Origin: an uncultured bacterium
GTDB taxonomy: Bacteria > Bacteroidota > Bacteroidia > Chitinophagales > CAIODY01
Length of the DNA stretch: 64,000 bases
Direction: 5' to 3'
NCBI GenBank assembly: GCA_903857255.1
Contig: CAIODY010000047.1
Coordinates: 1-64,000 of the forward strand
Made by a program: the position numbers and the translations under genes. The notes under the pieces are model-generated. The model was not told the origin of the DNA. It saw only the letters and a list, made by a program, of their open reading frames with translations, and ran no database searches. Shown here one piece after another: positions 42,003 through 50,753 of this stretch. Position 1 is the first letter of the stretch. Every line of letters begins with the position of its first letter.

Positions 42003-45000
42003 ATGAAAAAGTTTATTAGCTTATTAATTCTATCCTTATTGTTGTTTTGGCATTATAGCCATGCACAAGTAGGAATTGGTACTACATCACCACTTTCAAC
42101 GCTTGATGTAAGAGGTTCTGCATCATTCAATGTAGTTTCAAAAACAAGTGCTTATACTTTATCCATTTCTGATAACACAGTAGTGTTCAATGGTTCGGCG
42201 GCAACCACTTTTACTTTGCCATCGGCAACGGCTTGCACGGGCAGAGAATATTGGATTAAAAATTCAAGTACCTACACTTTGACAATTGCCACTTCATCAT
42301 CACAAACTATTGATGGTAACTCAACTTGGGCAATGAGTAATCAATATGAGGCGGTGATGTTAATGAGCGATGGAACAAACTGGATTGTAAAACAACAAGC
42401 CGTTCCAACACAAGGTTCGGGTTGGATACCAGGTGGTAATTCAGTTTCAACTGCAAGAAATTTAGGTACAACTTCTAACATGGATTTGCCAATTATTACC
42501 AACAATACCGAACGAATGAGAGCTACAAGTGGCGGTAATATTGGTATCGGAACAACTACACCAAGTGAAAAATTAGAAGTAAATGGAAATATAAAAGCCG
42601 CCAACATTCGTACTTATGGTTTCACTCGAACTGTGCCAACCACCGTGAATGACGCTGTGGATATAGGTTCGTTTGCATTGACGAATGGCGGTGCATTTTT
42701 CGATATTTCGATTGTTGTGCCTGCATCAGGTTTTTCGGTTTCAAAATATTATTCGTTGCCCATTAAATATTCGCAAACGGGTGGGGCATGGAATATTGCA
42801 ACGCCAACTACCACTTCGGGCAGTTATGGCGGCAATGATTTTGATATGGATGTGAATGTAAATGGCGGAACAGCGTCTTTGCGTATTCGCCGAAGTACAG
42901 GCTCAACAGTAGGTACGGCTTATGTTACTATCAAACATCAAGGTGTGGTGAGTGATGTTTTTACATCATCAACCACAGTAAATACGGTAACAGCACCGAG
43001 CACTTCTTATTCAGGTTTGGCAGCAGGTTCAACCACAGTTAGCAACAGTTTATCTGGAACAAATTTAACTACAACAGTCAACGGAACAGCTGCAACAGCA
43101 TTAGATATTTCGCCAGCAATAAATTCAACAGCTTGGAGCAAAACTGGCAACAGCGGCTCAACAGCAGGAACAAATTTTATTGGAACAACTGACGCAGTTG
43201 ATTTTGTTGCTAAAACCAATGCAACAGAAAGGATACGAATTACCAGCGCAGGTAATGTAGGCATCGGTACTTCAAGCCCTGCGGAAGCATTAGATGTAAA
43301 TGGAAATATTCGTGCAACCAACATTCGTACTTATGGTGTAACTCGTGGGATGCCAACCACCATCAATGATGCGGTAGATATTGGTTCATTTAATTTTTCA
43401 AACGGTGGTGGATTTATTGATGTGTCCATCGTTGTGCCATCATCAGGTTTTTCTGTTTCGAAATATTATGCCTTGCCTATCAAATATTCACAAACTGGCG
43501 GCGCATGGGTGATTGTATCACCAACATCTAATTCAGGCAGTTATGGTGGAAATGATTTTGATATGGATTACAATGTGAATGGCGGTACTTGTTCATTACG
43601 CATTCGCAGAAGCGTAGGTAGCACACCTGGAACTGCTTATGTTACTATCAAACATCAGGGTGTAGTAACGGATGCTTTTACTGCATCTACTACAGTTAAT
43701 TCAGTCTCAACACCATCTACCAGTTCAAACCCAGTAACGAATAATAATTGGAGTCAAATTGGAACAAGCGGTACTACGGCTTCTACCAATTTCATTGGAA
43801 CAACTGATGCAGTTGATTTTGTTACTAAAACTAATAACACTGAAGTGATGAGAGCAACCAGCGGCGGCAAAGTGGGCATTGGCGTTACATCGCCAGCCGA
43901 AGTATTGGATGTGAATGGAAATATCAAGTTGAATAATTTGCGTACTAATGGCTTCACTAGAAATATTCCTACAACTGTTAATGATGCAGTGGATATTGGT
44001 TCGTTTGCATTTACTAATGGCGGTGGTTTTTTAGATATTTCAATTGTTGTACCCAGCGGCGGATTTTCTGTTTCAAAATATTATGCTTTGCCTGTTAAAT
44101 ATTCGCAAACCAGCAACACATGGGTAACAGTAACACCATCACAAAATACAGGAAGCTATTCAGGCAATGATTTTGATATGGATTATAATGTAAATGGCGG
44201 AACTTGCTCTTTGCGTATTCGCCGAACAGCAGGCAGCACAGCAGGTACAGCGTATGTAACCATCAAACAAGAAGGTGTGGTTACAGATTTATTTACAGCT
44301 TCTACAACTATTAATACTGTTACTGCACCAACTACAACTTCGAACCCAGCTGCTGCAATTACTTATTGGAGTCAAACTGGAAATACCGGATTAACAGCAG
44401 GGACAAATTTTATTGGAACAACTGATGCAGTAGATGTAGTTACGAAATCAAACAATACTGAAGTGATGAGGGCAACATCATCGGGTAAAGTGGGCATTGG
44501 AACATCTTCACCAACTGAAGTTTTAGAAGTAAATGGCAACATCAAAACAACCAATTTAAAAACTATTGGATTAATTAGAACAGTACCAACCACTGTGAAT
44601 GATGCTGTTGATATTGGAAGTTTTGGATTGTCGAATGGTGGTGGAGTTTTAGACATTAGCGTTATAATACCAAGTGGAAGTTTTTCAGTTTCAAAAAAAT
44701 ATTTGTTAGCCATAAAATATTCGCAAACAGGCGGTGCTTGGGTAATTGCATCACCAACATCTAACTCGGATAGTTATGGCGGCAATGATGTTGATTTAGA
44801 TGTAAATGTCAACGGAGGCACAGCCAGCTTACGTTTGCGCCGAAGTGCAGGAACAACAGCAGGCACAGCTTACATCACGATTATTCAAACAGGAATCAAT
44901 ACTGATGCTTTTACTGCATCAACAACAGTAAATTCAGTAACTGCACCCACCTCTTATTTTGGTTCATCAGTCATCAATCAAAGCAGTGGAAATGTAGGCG

Positions 45001-45311
45001 TAGCAACATCTTCACCACTTTCAACTTTAGATGTAACGGGTTCAACTGGTGCAAGTATCACAACCACTTCAACCAACATTTCATTAAACGCAACACATTC
45101 AACAGTCATTTTAACAAGCGGAACACCAGTAGTTACGCTACCTTCAGCCAGTTCTGCTACACGAAGAATTTATACAATAGTAAATAATACAGGAAGCAGT
45201 TGCACCATTAGCTCTTACGTTCCTTTTGGTGGCTCAACTTCTACAACACTTGCCAATGCTACATCTTACACTTTGCAAAGCGATGGAACGAACTGGTATA
45301 GAGTGAAATAA
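42003..45311 (+). CDS. Large secreted repetitive protein, phage-tail-fibre-like
   Basis: 1102 residues. Signal peptide (ISLLILSLLLFWHYSHA; mature start QVGIGTTSP). The protein has four long repeats, each beginning with an MRATSGGxxGIGTTxP-type motif and LxVNGNIK. VDIGSF, FSVSKYY and YSQTGGAW blocks follow, and each closes with AYVTIKHQGV-like text. SDGTNW modules lie at both ends (about residues 120 and 1095). The GIGTTSPLSTLDVxG pattern resembles tail-fibre/collagen-like knob proteins widespread in Bacteroidota. No T9SS tail is present. The repeats run from about 42508 to 44960. Likely a surface fibre; no partner recognised. Confidence 0.75.
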   Translation: MKKFISLLILSLLLFWHYSHAQVGIGTTSPLSTLDVRGSASFNVVSKTSAYTLSISDNTVVFNGSAATTFTLPSATACTGREYWIKNSSTYTLTIATSSSQTIDGNSTWAMSNQYEAVMLMSDGTNWIVKQQAVPTQGSGWIPGGNSVSTARNLGTTSNMDLPIITNNTERMRATSGGNIGIGTTTPSEKLEVNGNIKAANIRTYGFTRTVPTTVNDAVDIGSFALTNGGAFFDISIVVPASGFSVSKYYSLPIKYSQTGGAWNIATPTTTSGSYGGNDFDMDVNVNGGTASLRIRRSTGSTVGTAYVTIKHQGVVSDVFTSSTTVNTVTAPSTSYSGLAAGSTTVSNSLSGTNLTTTVNGTAATALDISPAINSTAWSKTGNSGSTAGTNFIGTTDAVDFVAKTNATERIRITSAGNVGIGTSSPAEALDVNGNIRATNIRTYGVTRGMPTTINDAVDIGSFNFSNGGGFIDVSIVVPSSGFSVSKYYALPIKYSQTGGAWVIVSPTSNSGSYGGNDFDMDYNVNGGTCSLRIRRSVGSTPGTAYVTIKHQGVVTDAFTASTTVNSVSTPSTSSNPVTNNNWSQIGTSGTTASTNFIGTTDAVDFVTKTNNTEVMRATSGGKVGIGVTSPAEVLDVNGNIKLNNLRTNGFTRNIPTTVNDAVDIGSFAFTNGGGFLDISIVVPSGGFSVSKYYALPVKYSQTSNTWVTVTPSQNTGSYSGNDFDMDYNVNGGTCSLRIRRTAGSTAGTAYVTIKQEGVVTDLFTASTTINTVTAPTTTSNPAAAITYWSQTGNTGLTAGTNFIGTTDAVDVVTKSNNTEVMRATSSGKVGIGTSSPTEVLEVNGNIKTTNLKTIGLIRTVPTTVNDAVDIGSFGLSNGGGVLDISVIIPSGSFSVSKKYLLAIKYSQTGGAWVIASPTSNSDSYGGNDVDLDVNVNGGTASLRLRRSAGTTAGTAYITIIQTGINTDAFTASTTVNSVTAPTSYFGSSVINQSSGNVGVATSSPLSTLDVTGSTGASITTTSTNISLNATHSTVILTSGTPVVTLPSASSATRRIYTIVNNTGSSCTISSYVPFGGSTSTTLANATSYTLQSDGTNWYRVK
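42508..44960 (+). repeat. Four long in-frame repeats within the tail-fibre-like gene
   Basis: Units start near 42508, 43226, 43839 and 44459 (spacings about 718, 613 and 620 nt). The protein repeat is MRATSGG/GIGT..P..LxVNGNI/VDIGSF/YYxLPxKYSQ/NDFDMDxNVNGGT. The first unit is followed by an extra stretch of about 100 nt. Confidence 0.8.
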
Positions 45312-45353
45312 TTACTCCTTCACCACTTTGCTGCGGTAAATGTTGGAGGAAGT
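45312..45353 (-). pseudogene. Orphan tail of a T9SS sorting domain
   Basis: On the minus strand TSSNIYRSKVVKE and a stop. The same ending closes the T9SS protein at 45776-47278. It starts right after the fibre gene stop and touches the stop codon of the retropepsin-like gene. Confidence 0.65.
45316..45346. repeat. 31-nt perfect direct repeat, copy 1
   Basis: Identical to 45780-45810. The pair flanks the retropepsin-like gene (45353-45733). Both copies encode NIYRSKVVKE on the minus strand. Confidence 0.85.
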
Positions 45354-45733
45354 TAAACCACTAACGCACCTGCAATATTCGGGTTGTTAGGGTTTACCGT
45401 AATTTTTAACTGAGCAGGATGAATGATTAAATCCATATCTTCAATTGGAATGGCTCCGAGTAAAACCATGTTGCCCAATACCAATGCACCTGTGAGGCAC
45501 ATTCTGTTTAAATAATTTACTTTTATCGGACCAACATAAGGCACTAATTTTTTGCTACCATCTGCAATAGTAACTTCCCGTTTTTCAAATTCAGTCAATT
45601 TTAATTGCAAAGCAATGTGCTCGGGGATGCACAAAAACAATGCGCCAGTATCTACCAAAGCATTGGCTTCAATGCTTTGTAAGGAAGCGTTTGCGGCATT
45701 GCTTAATTGTAATTCGGCATAAATTTGTCCCAT
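45353..45733 (-). CDS. Single-domain retropepsin-like aspartic protease
   Basis: 126 residues, the size of one retropepsin lobe. The catalytic aspartate is D28 in ANALVDTGALFLCIPEHIA. The flap-like GPIKVNYLNRM and the second hydrophobic block VLLGAIPIEDMDLIIHP complete the clan AA pattern. It would act as a homodimer. Short stand-alone members occur in bacteria and are often encoded next to toxin-like or mobile genes. No signal peptide. It lies between two 31-nt direct repeats carrying T9SS-tail sequence, so it may have been inserted or copied there. Confidence 0.8.
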   Translation of the reverse strand: MGQIYAELQLSNAANASLQSIEANALVDTGALFLCIPEHIALQLKLTEFEKREVTIADGSKKLVPYVGPIKVNYLNRMCLTGALVLGNMVLLGAIPIEDMDLIIHPAQLKITVNPNNPNIAGALVV

Positions 45734-45775
45734 GATTTTATTTATTTGACTTTTGCAAAGGTAGCCTAAAAAGCT

Positions 45776-47278
45776 TTATTCCTTCACCACTTTGCTGCGG
45801 TAAATGTTGGTGGAGGTTTGTACTTCAACAAAATAAATGCCTGCTGATTGATGAGATAAATCAATGGAGAATTGTTTTCCGTTTTGATTTTGTTTTTCAA
45901 CAATCATTTGACCAGTTAGATTGAAAATCTTGATGGCAGCATTATTCCAATCATTTGAAAAATTGATAGTAAAAGATGAATGGGTTGGATTGGGAAAAAT
46001 ATTCAACTCATCATTTTCTGTGTTCACATTTTCAATTCCTATATTGCAATTTATTGCTCCGAGTTTGTAATTAGGTGTATTGGGCAAAGAACCATACGCT
46101 ATATGCCCATTATTAATTGTTCCAACAAAAATTTGTTTCTGAACAAAATTGCAAGCCATCCCAAATGAATCGGGTTTGTTAATAACATGGATATAAGAAT
46201 TCCCTCCATAGCAACTGACATAAGTTTTATTGTCAATTGCATTTTTCATTTGGTAAAAATAACTGGCGAAGGGTGTGTGTGAACCATCCCAATCGCCAAC
46301 ATTTACTCTCGAATTAATTATATTATTATTATTTAAATCCAATTGCCACATGTGATTCCCAGTAGTTGTATACAAAAACCTTCCATTAGGGGAAATACAG
46401 GAAGTCCACCAATAGAGAGTGTCTCCATTTGAAATAAAAGGAATTACTTCTGTTTTAGGGTTAGATAAAGTACCTGTACATCTGTCAAAATTCAAAACAT
46501 CTAATTGCCCGTTTAAATAATTCAAGCTGATATTTAGATAAACCAACTTATCACCGTTCATAGAAATATCTCCGCTGGCTGGGTAGGTATACGGTACAGT
46601 ATATGCGGTTCCAATATGTTGAACAAATGGGGAACCTACTCCATTTGAATCAATTGGAATTATAAAGTATTTATCGCTATGATATTTTTTTAATATTACC
46701 CACCAATCTTTACCATTAGCATTTCTTGTAGCAAAAATATTTCCATTAACTAAAGTGTCGCCAACTAATAATGTTGAATCCTTAAAGACAACATCCCCTA
46801 AACCACCATTTAATGATTTATCAATTACTAACAATCTCAGTTTACTTGGTAATAAATTATTACTTGGCTGTTCTTCATAGTCCAAATCATTGTAAAACAT
46901 ATAAAATCTGTTAGTATCTTTTACAAATGGGATAATAATTGCACCTTTGTTTACAGGATAAGACGAATTGCCATTGATGTATATATCGCCATAAGTGCTG
47001 TGATTAAAATGATTACCATTAGGCATGATATTATTATTTTTATCATAAATATTATAGCCATTGCTATAAAACAATAGATTCCCTCTTGTATCACAAACAG
47101 AAGTGTGGCAATTAGCTATGGTAACTGTAGTGCAATTATTGTTATTGGTGTCAATAACCCCAACACTGCTTTTGAAAACTAATGCAGTTTTTCTGAAATT
47201 CCAGTATTCATCAGTTTGCCCAAAGCAATTCAAGCCTACCAAACAAAATAGTAAGCAAAATATTTTTTTCATCTTCAA
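45776..47278 (-). CDS. T9SS type A sorting-domain protein with beta-propeller-like body
   Basis: 500 residues. Signal peptide (IFCLLFCLVGLNCFG). The long beta-rich body has propeller-like segments (FYSNGYNIYDKNNNIMPNG; SPNGRFLYTTTGNHMWQLDL). The C-terminal 75 residues begin NIFPNPTHSSFTINF, run through IKIFNLTGQMIVE and LSHQSAGIYFVEV, and end SKVVKE, the canonical type A T9SS CTD. It is exported by T9SS and anchored or released at the surface. The body is related in general layout to the propeller half of the CHU_C protein at 13074. The 3' end carries one copy of the 31-nt repeat. Confidence 0.82.
   Translation of the reverse strand: MKMKKIFCLLFCLVGLNCFGQTDEYWNFRKTALVFKSSVGVIDTNNNNCTTVTIANCHTSVCDTRGNLLFYSNGYNIYDKNNNIMPNGNHFNHSTYGDIYINGNSSYPVNKGAIIIPFVKDTNRFYMFYNDLDYEEQPSNNLLPSKLRLLVIDKSLNGGLGDVVFKDSTLLVGDTLVNGNIFATRNANGKDWWVILKKYHSDKYFIIPIDSNGVGSPFVQHIGTAYTVPYTYPASGDISMNGDKLVYLNISLNYLNGQLDVLNFDRCTGTLSNPKTEVIPFISNGDTLYWWTSCISPNGRFLYTTTGNHMWQLDLNNNNIINSRVNVGDWDGSHTPFASYFYQMKNAIDNKTYVSCYGGNSYIHVINKPDSFGMACNFVQKQIFVGTINNGHIAYGSLPNTPNYKLGAINCNIGIENVNTENDELNIFPNPTHSSFTINFSNDWNNAAIKIFNLTGQMIVEKQNQNGKQFSIDLSHQSAGIYFVEVQTSTNIYRSKVVKE
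45780..45810. repeat. 31-nt perfect direct repeat, copy 2
   Basis: Identical to 45316-45346. It lies inside the C-terminal tail coding sequence of the T9SS protein. Confidence 0.85.
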
Positions 47279-47284
47279 ATTAAG

Positions 47285-47845
47285 TTACTTTTTACCAATC
47301 TTAAAACCAATCGGTTTAGGCTTAGTTGATTTTTGTTGTTTATCTTTTCTCAATTCATCAATCAATTCAAAAATGATTTTGATTTCATCATCGTGTTGTT
47401 TTAACCCATGGCTATGGCTGATGACATGCTTTTCAATTTTTTGCAGCTTGATTAATAATTCATGATTAGCAATAACCACTTCTCTTAATTTCACAAACAC
47501 TTCAATTATTTTAATACTCACTTCAACAGCACTTTCGCTTTTCAGCACATTCGATAACATCAACACACCATGCTCTGTAAACGCTATTGGTAAATACTTT
47601 GAATGCTGACCTCTTTTTAAGGTCGCAATTTGCGACCTTAAAGATTCGTTTTCTGAAGCAGTGAGTTCAAACATAAAATGTTCAGGAAATCTTTCAATGT
47701 TTCGTTTTACTTGTTCTTTCAATCGCTTTGTTTCTACATTGAAAAGTGCAGCCAAATCTTTATCCAACATCACTTTCACACCACGAATGGTGAAGATTTT
47801 ATTTTCAATTATTTTGTCAGAAACGTGTAATAGATTTTCGTTCAT
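47285..47845 (-). CDS. ORF6N-domain DNA-binding protein
   Basis: 186 residues. The N-terminal ORF6N domain (about 8-100) is recognised by IFTIRGVKVMLDKDLAALFN, VKRNIERFPEHFMFELT and KYLPIAFTEHGVLMLS. A coiled coil follows (about 110-165). ORF6N proteins are KilA-N-like DNA-binding regulators shared with phages but common on Bacteroidota chromosomes. No phage structural genes are adjacent. The coding sequence holds a 13-nt perfect inverted repeat near 47617-47643, in the segment LRSQIATLK. Only 6 nt separate it from the next leftward gene. Confidence 0.85.
   Translation of the reverse strand: MNENLLHVSDKIIENKIFTIRGVKVMLDKDLAALFNVETKRLKEQVKRNIERFPEHFMFELTASENESLRSQIATLKRGQHSKYLPIAFTEHGVLMLSNVLKSESAVEVSIKIIEVFVKLREVVIANHELLIKLQKIEKHVISHSHGLKQHDDEIKIIFELIDELRKDKQQKSTKPKPIGFKIGKK
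47617..47643. repeat. Near-perfect palindrome inside the ORF6N gene
   Basis: TTTAAGGTCGCAA and TTGCGACCTTAAA arms with a 1-nt centre. It is fully coding. Confidence 0.6.
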
Positions 47846-47868
47846 GATTTCAATTTGTAAAATTTAGT

Positions 47869-47915
47869 TCCTTCGACAAGCTCAGGATGACCGTCATGGT
47901 GAAATTGTCGAACCA
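47869..47915. repeat. Dispersed palindromic repeat between the ORF6N and DUF885 genes
   Basis: Outer arms TTCGACAA (47872-47879) and TTGTCGAA (47905-47912) enclose an inner palindrome ATGAC-C-GTCAT (47887-47897). The text CTTCGACAAGCTCAGGATGA is one I recall as a recurrent intergenic repeat in many bacterial genomes. Confidence 0.6.
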
Positions 47916-47930
47916 TGATTAGCAAATTGG

Positions 47931-49673
47931 CTAATTGTTCCCCATCAACTCATTAATATACTTCACAGGTGCACTGCCATAACTCAAAAATTGTTCGTGG
48001 AATTTTTTCAAATCAAATTTGTCGCCCAGCTTTTTCTTTTGTGCTTCACGGAATTCATAAATTTCGGTAAAGCCCGTAAAGTAGCAACACAACTGCACTT
48101 GCGTAACCGATACTCTGCGCCATTTACCTTCGGCTTCTGTTTTTTGCTGGAAAGCTTCATCCATTAATAAATGCATGGCTTGTTCTTTCGTCATGTTTCT
48201 GGTGTGAACAGAATTATCTAAAATGGTATTGCAAGTGCTGCGCAAATTCCATTTGTAATACATCAACCACATCTCTGGTGCATCGCCACCATAGCCACTT
48301 TCCAGCATCATGCGTTCGCCATACACTGCCCAACCTTCAATCATGGCATTGTTACCAAACAAAGCTTTTATAATACTTGGCGACTGATTGCTATACACCA
48401 ATTGAGTATAATGCCCAGGGATGGCTTCGTGAATGTCCAAGATTTGCAAAATGTATTTATTGTATTCGCGTAAATAGCTTTCAGCTTTTGCTGCGTCCCA
48501 GTTTTTCATCGAACCCACATTATAATAAGTGTTGCCATTTTTATCATAAGGACCAGGCGCAGATATAGATGCACCAGCCACACCAGCCATGTATGCAGGT
48601 TCTTTACGCACCACCAAAGGTTTTTTCGGGTCGATGTAAATCAGGTTTTTATCGTTGATGAATTTCACCAACTCAGGCAATTGATGTTCGATAGTAGTTT
48701 GGAACGAATCAGGAGAAGTGTGTGTTAAAGAAATTTTATCAATCACTTGTCGAATCAATTTCAAAGTGTCAGTTGGTTTTGCAGCATTGCCCATGTATTT
48801 GCTCCATAATTGATTCGATAACTCAAACATTTTTTGATGCAATTCTTTTTTGTGGTCAATCGCTTTCTGATACATTTCATCAGCCGTATAGCTCGATTGA
48901 ATATCGAAATCAAATTTCTTAGCATAGAGTTCTTTTCCTAAACGGAAACTTCTTGGTGTTTTGTTATCTAATTTCTTCAAAAATTCAGCATAGTCTTTTA
49001 CGGCTTTGGCTGCGGCTTTGGCAGTTTCAACCATCAACTGCTTTTGTCCGTCACTCACATTTATTTTCTTCAATGAATCCATAAAATCAGTTTCAAAAAC
49101 TGAAACACCGCCCAAGTTTTGGTCAATGGCTAATTGAGTATGTTCGATAGTTGGGTTTTTGATATTGGCTTTTGCTGCTTCATAATAAGCTGCAATGGTT
49201 CTCATTTTAATGCACATGTCATTCATGCGTTGCATCAAAGGCAAATAATTACCAGCCAGCAATTCGCTGAAACTACCGCAAACATTATATTCCGAAGGAT
49301 TCCATTCCCATGATTTCATTTCATTGATACTCCAAATAGTGGAGTTCAATTGATTTTCAATCATGCGATAATCGGTTTTATTATTGCTAGATAAACTGTT
49401 TAAATCAAATTGCTTCAGCGAATCTAAATTTGCTTTTGCAAAATTTAATTCTACATTTCTTTCTGCATCATTCGGCACAATCAAAGTAGTATCGTATTTA
49501 TGATAACCCTGACTGGAAGCCCAACCCGGATAAACTTTCCAAAGATTTTCTACAAACTGATTTTTGTAAGCGTCAAACTTTGCATCAGCGTTTGAAGTGT
49601 TGTTAGCTGCTTGTTTTGAGTTGCAAGAAAATGCAATGAAAGCAATGGCAAGAAGAGAAAATAGTTTCTTCAT
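47931..49673 (-). CDS. DUF885 zinc-dependent lipoprotein (putative metallopeptidase)
   Basis: 580 residues with a lipoprotein signal peptide ending AFIAFSC (Cys 17). The DUF885 family is shown by the C-terminal zinc site HEAIPGH (415-421), followed by EGWAVYGERMMLESGYGG and LMDEAFQQKTEAEGKWRR. It is presumed to be a periplasmic or outer-membrane peptidase. The N-terminal 300 residues are largely helical. Divergent from the exonuclease gene. Confidence 0.88.
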   Translation of the reverse strand: MKKLFSLLAIAFIAFSCNSKQAANNTSNADAKFDAYKNQFVENLWKVYPGWASSQGYHKYDTTLIVPNDAERNVELNFAKANLDSLKQFDLNSLSSNNKTDYRMIENQLNSTIWSINEMKSWEWNPSEYNVCGSFSELLAGNYLPLMQRMNDMCIKMRTIAAYYEAAKANIKNPTIEHTQLAIDQNLGGVSVFETDFMDSLKKINVSDGQKQLMVETAKAAAKAVKDYAEFLKKLDNKTPRSFRLGKELYAKKFDFDIQSSYTADEMYQKAIDHKKELHQKMFELSNQLWSKYMGNAAKPTDTLKLIRQVIDKISLTHTSPDSFQTTIEHQLPELVKFINDKNLIYIDPKKPLVVRKEPAYMAGVAGASISAPGPYDKNGNTYYNVGSMKNWDAAKAESYLREYNKYILQILDIHEAIPGHYTQLVYSNQSPSIIKALFGNNAMIEGWAVYGERMMLESGYGGDAPEMWLMYYKWNLRSTCNTILDNSVHTRNMTKEQAMHLLMDEAFQQKTEAEGKWRRVSVTQVQLCCYFTGFTEIYEFREAQKKKLGDKFDLKKFHEQFLSYGSAPVKYINELMGNN

Positions 49674-49817
49674 TTTGAAAATGATTTATTGTTGAGGGGC
49701 AAAAGTAATAGAATAGTTTGGTTTCGGATTTCAATTTTCCACACTGATTTTTGCTAAGAAATCTTTTTAAAAAAAGTTGCTTGTTTGTGTTTTCTTTGTT
49801 GTTCAAAATTTCAAAAA

Positions 49818-50615
49818 TTGTCTGATTTATTTGCCTCACAAAAACCCGAAACGAAATTCATTTTAAATTTAGAAAAACCAATCGTTTTTTTTGATTTAGA
49901 AACCACAGGCATTGATACCCAAAATGATAAAATTGTAGAAATAGCATTGCTCAAAGTGCTTGCTGATGGCAGCACACAAGAATATTTGCAAGTTGTAAAT
50001 CCGATGAAACCCATTCCGAAAGAAGCCAGCGATGTGCATGGTTTTACAGATGAAATGGTGAAAGATAAACCGCCATTTTCTGCCATCGCAAAAGATGTTT
50101 TTGATTTCATTGGCGATGCCGATTTAGCAGGTTTCAACAGCAACCGATTTGATATTCCGATGTTGGTAGAAGAGTTGTTGCGCTGCGATATTAATTTAGA
50201 AATCGAAAAAAGAAAAAGTGTAGATGTGCAACGCATTTTTCACAAAATGGAACCACGAAATTTAGAAGCTGCTGTGAAATTTTATTGTGAACAAGAACTT
50301 AAAAATGCACACAGCGCAATGGCAGATGTAAAAGCCACGTATGCTGTGCTGCTTGGGCAATTGCAGCGATATGATGCGTTGAAAAATGATGTAGCTTCCT
50401 TAGAGAAAATTTCGGAAGACGGAAAATTTATTGACGTAGCAAGGCGTTTAGTTTTTAAAAATAACAAAGTCTGTTTTAACTTTGGCAAATATAAAGACCA
50501 AGCAGTGGTGGAAGTTTTGCGCCGCGAACCGCAATATTATGATTGGGTGATGAAGAGCGATTTTCCATTACACACAAAAATGAAATTGAAAGAAATAAAA
50601 CAACAAATGAAATAA
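49818..50615 (+). CDS. DnaQ-like 3'-5' exonuclease
   Basis: About 265 residues from a TTG at 49818. The DEDDh nuclease core has Exo I FFDLETTG, Exo II FNSNRFDIPMLVEE and Exo III HSAMADVKAT. A C-terminal extension (VCFNFGKYKDQAVVEV, REPQYYDWVMKSDFP) matches a small domain often attached in Bacteroidota exonucleases. It degrades DNA or RNA ends in repair or proofreading. No ATG lies before the core, so the start codon is a TTG; an upstream TTG at 49785 is less likely. Divergent from the DUF885 gene. Confidence 0.87.
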   Translation: MSDLFASQKPETKFILNLEKPIVFFDLETTGIDTQNDKIVEIALLKVLADGSTQEYLQVVNPMKPIPKEASDVHGFTDEMVKDKPPFSAIAKDVFDFIGDADLAGFNSNRFDIPMLVEELLRCDINLEIEKRKSVDVQRIFHKMEPRNLEAAVKFYCEQELKNAHSAMADVKATYAVLLGQLQRYDALKNDVASLEKISEDGKFIDVARRLVFKNNKVCFNFGKYKDQAVVEVLRREPQYYDWVMKSDFPLHTKMKLKEIKQQMK

Positions 50616-50753
50616 TGCTCAATGCCTCAATTACTCAATGAATTTGGAAATTTGAGAATGAGGTAATTTGAAAATTAAAATACAAAAACTGAAATCCCAA
50701 AATCAAAAATATTTTACCAGTAACAAGAAACCAGTAACTTAAAACTATTCATT
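50616..50753. other. Repeat-rich spacer without a gene
   Basis: A 138-nt gap with short degenerate repeats: CTCAATGCCTCAATTACTCAATG and two copies of ACCAGTAAC (50716-50724, 50730-50738). No ORF is seen. Confidence 0.5.

Noticed and set aside
42508-44960. CRISPR-like or IS duplications in the fibre gene
   Set aside because: Repeats are long, in frame and code for protein modules.
47285-47845. ORF6N gene as a phage remnant
   Set aside because: ORF6N proteins are common on Bacteroidota chromosomes; no other phage gene is nearby.
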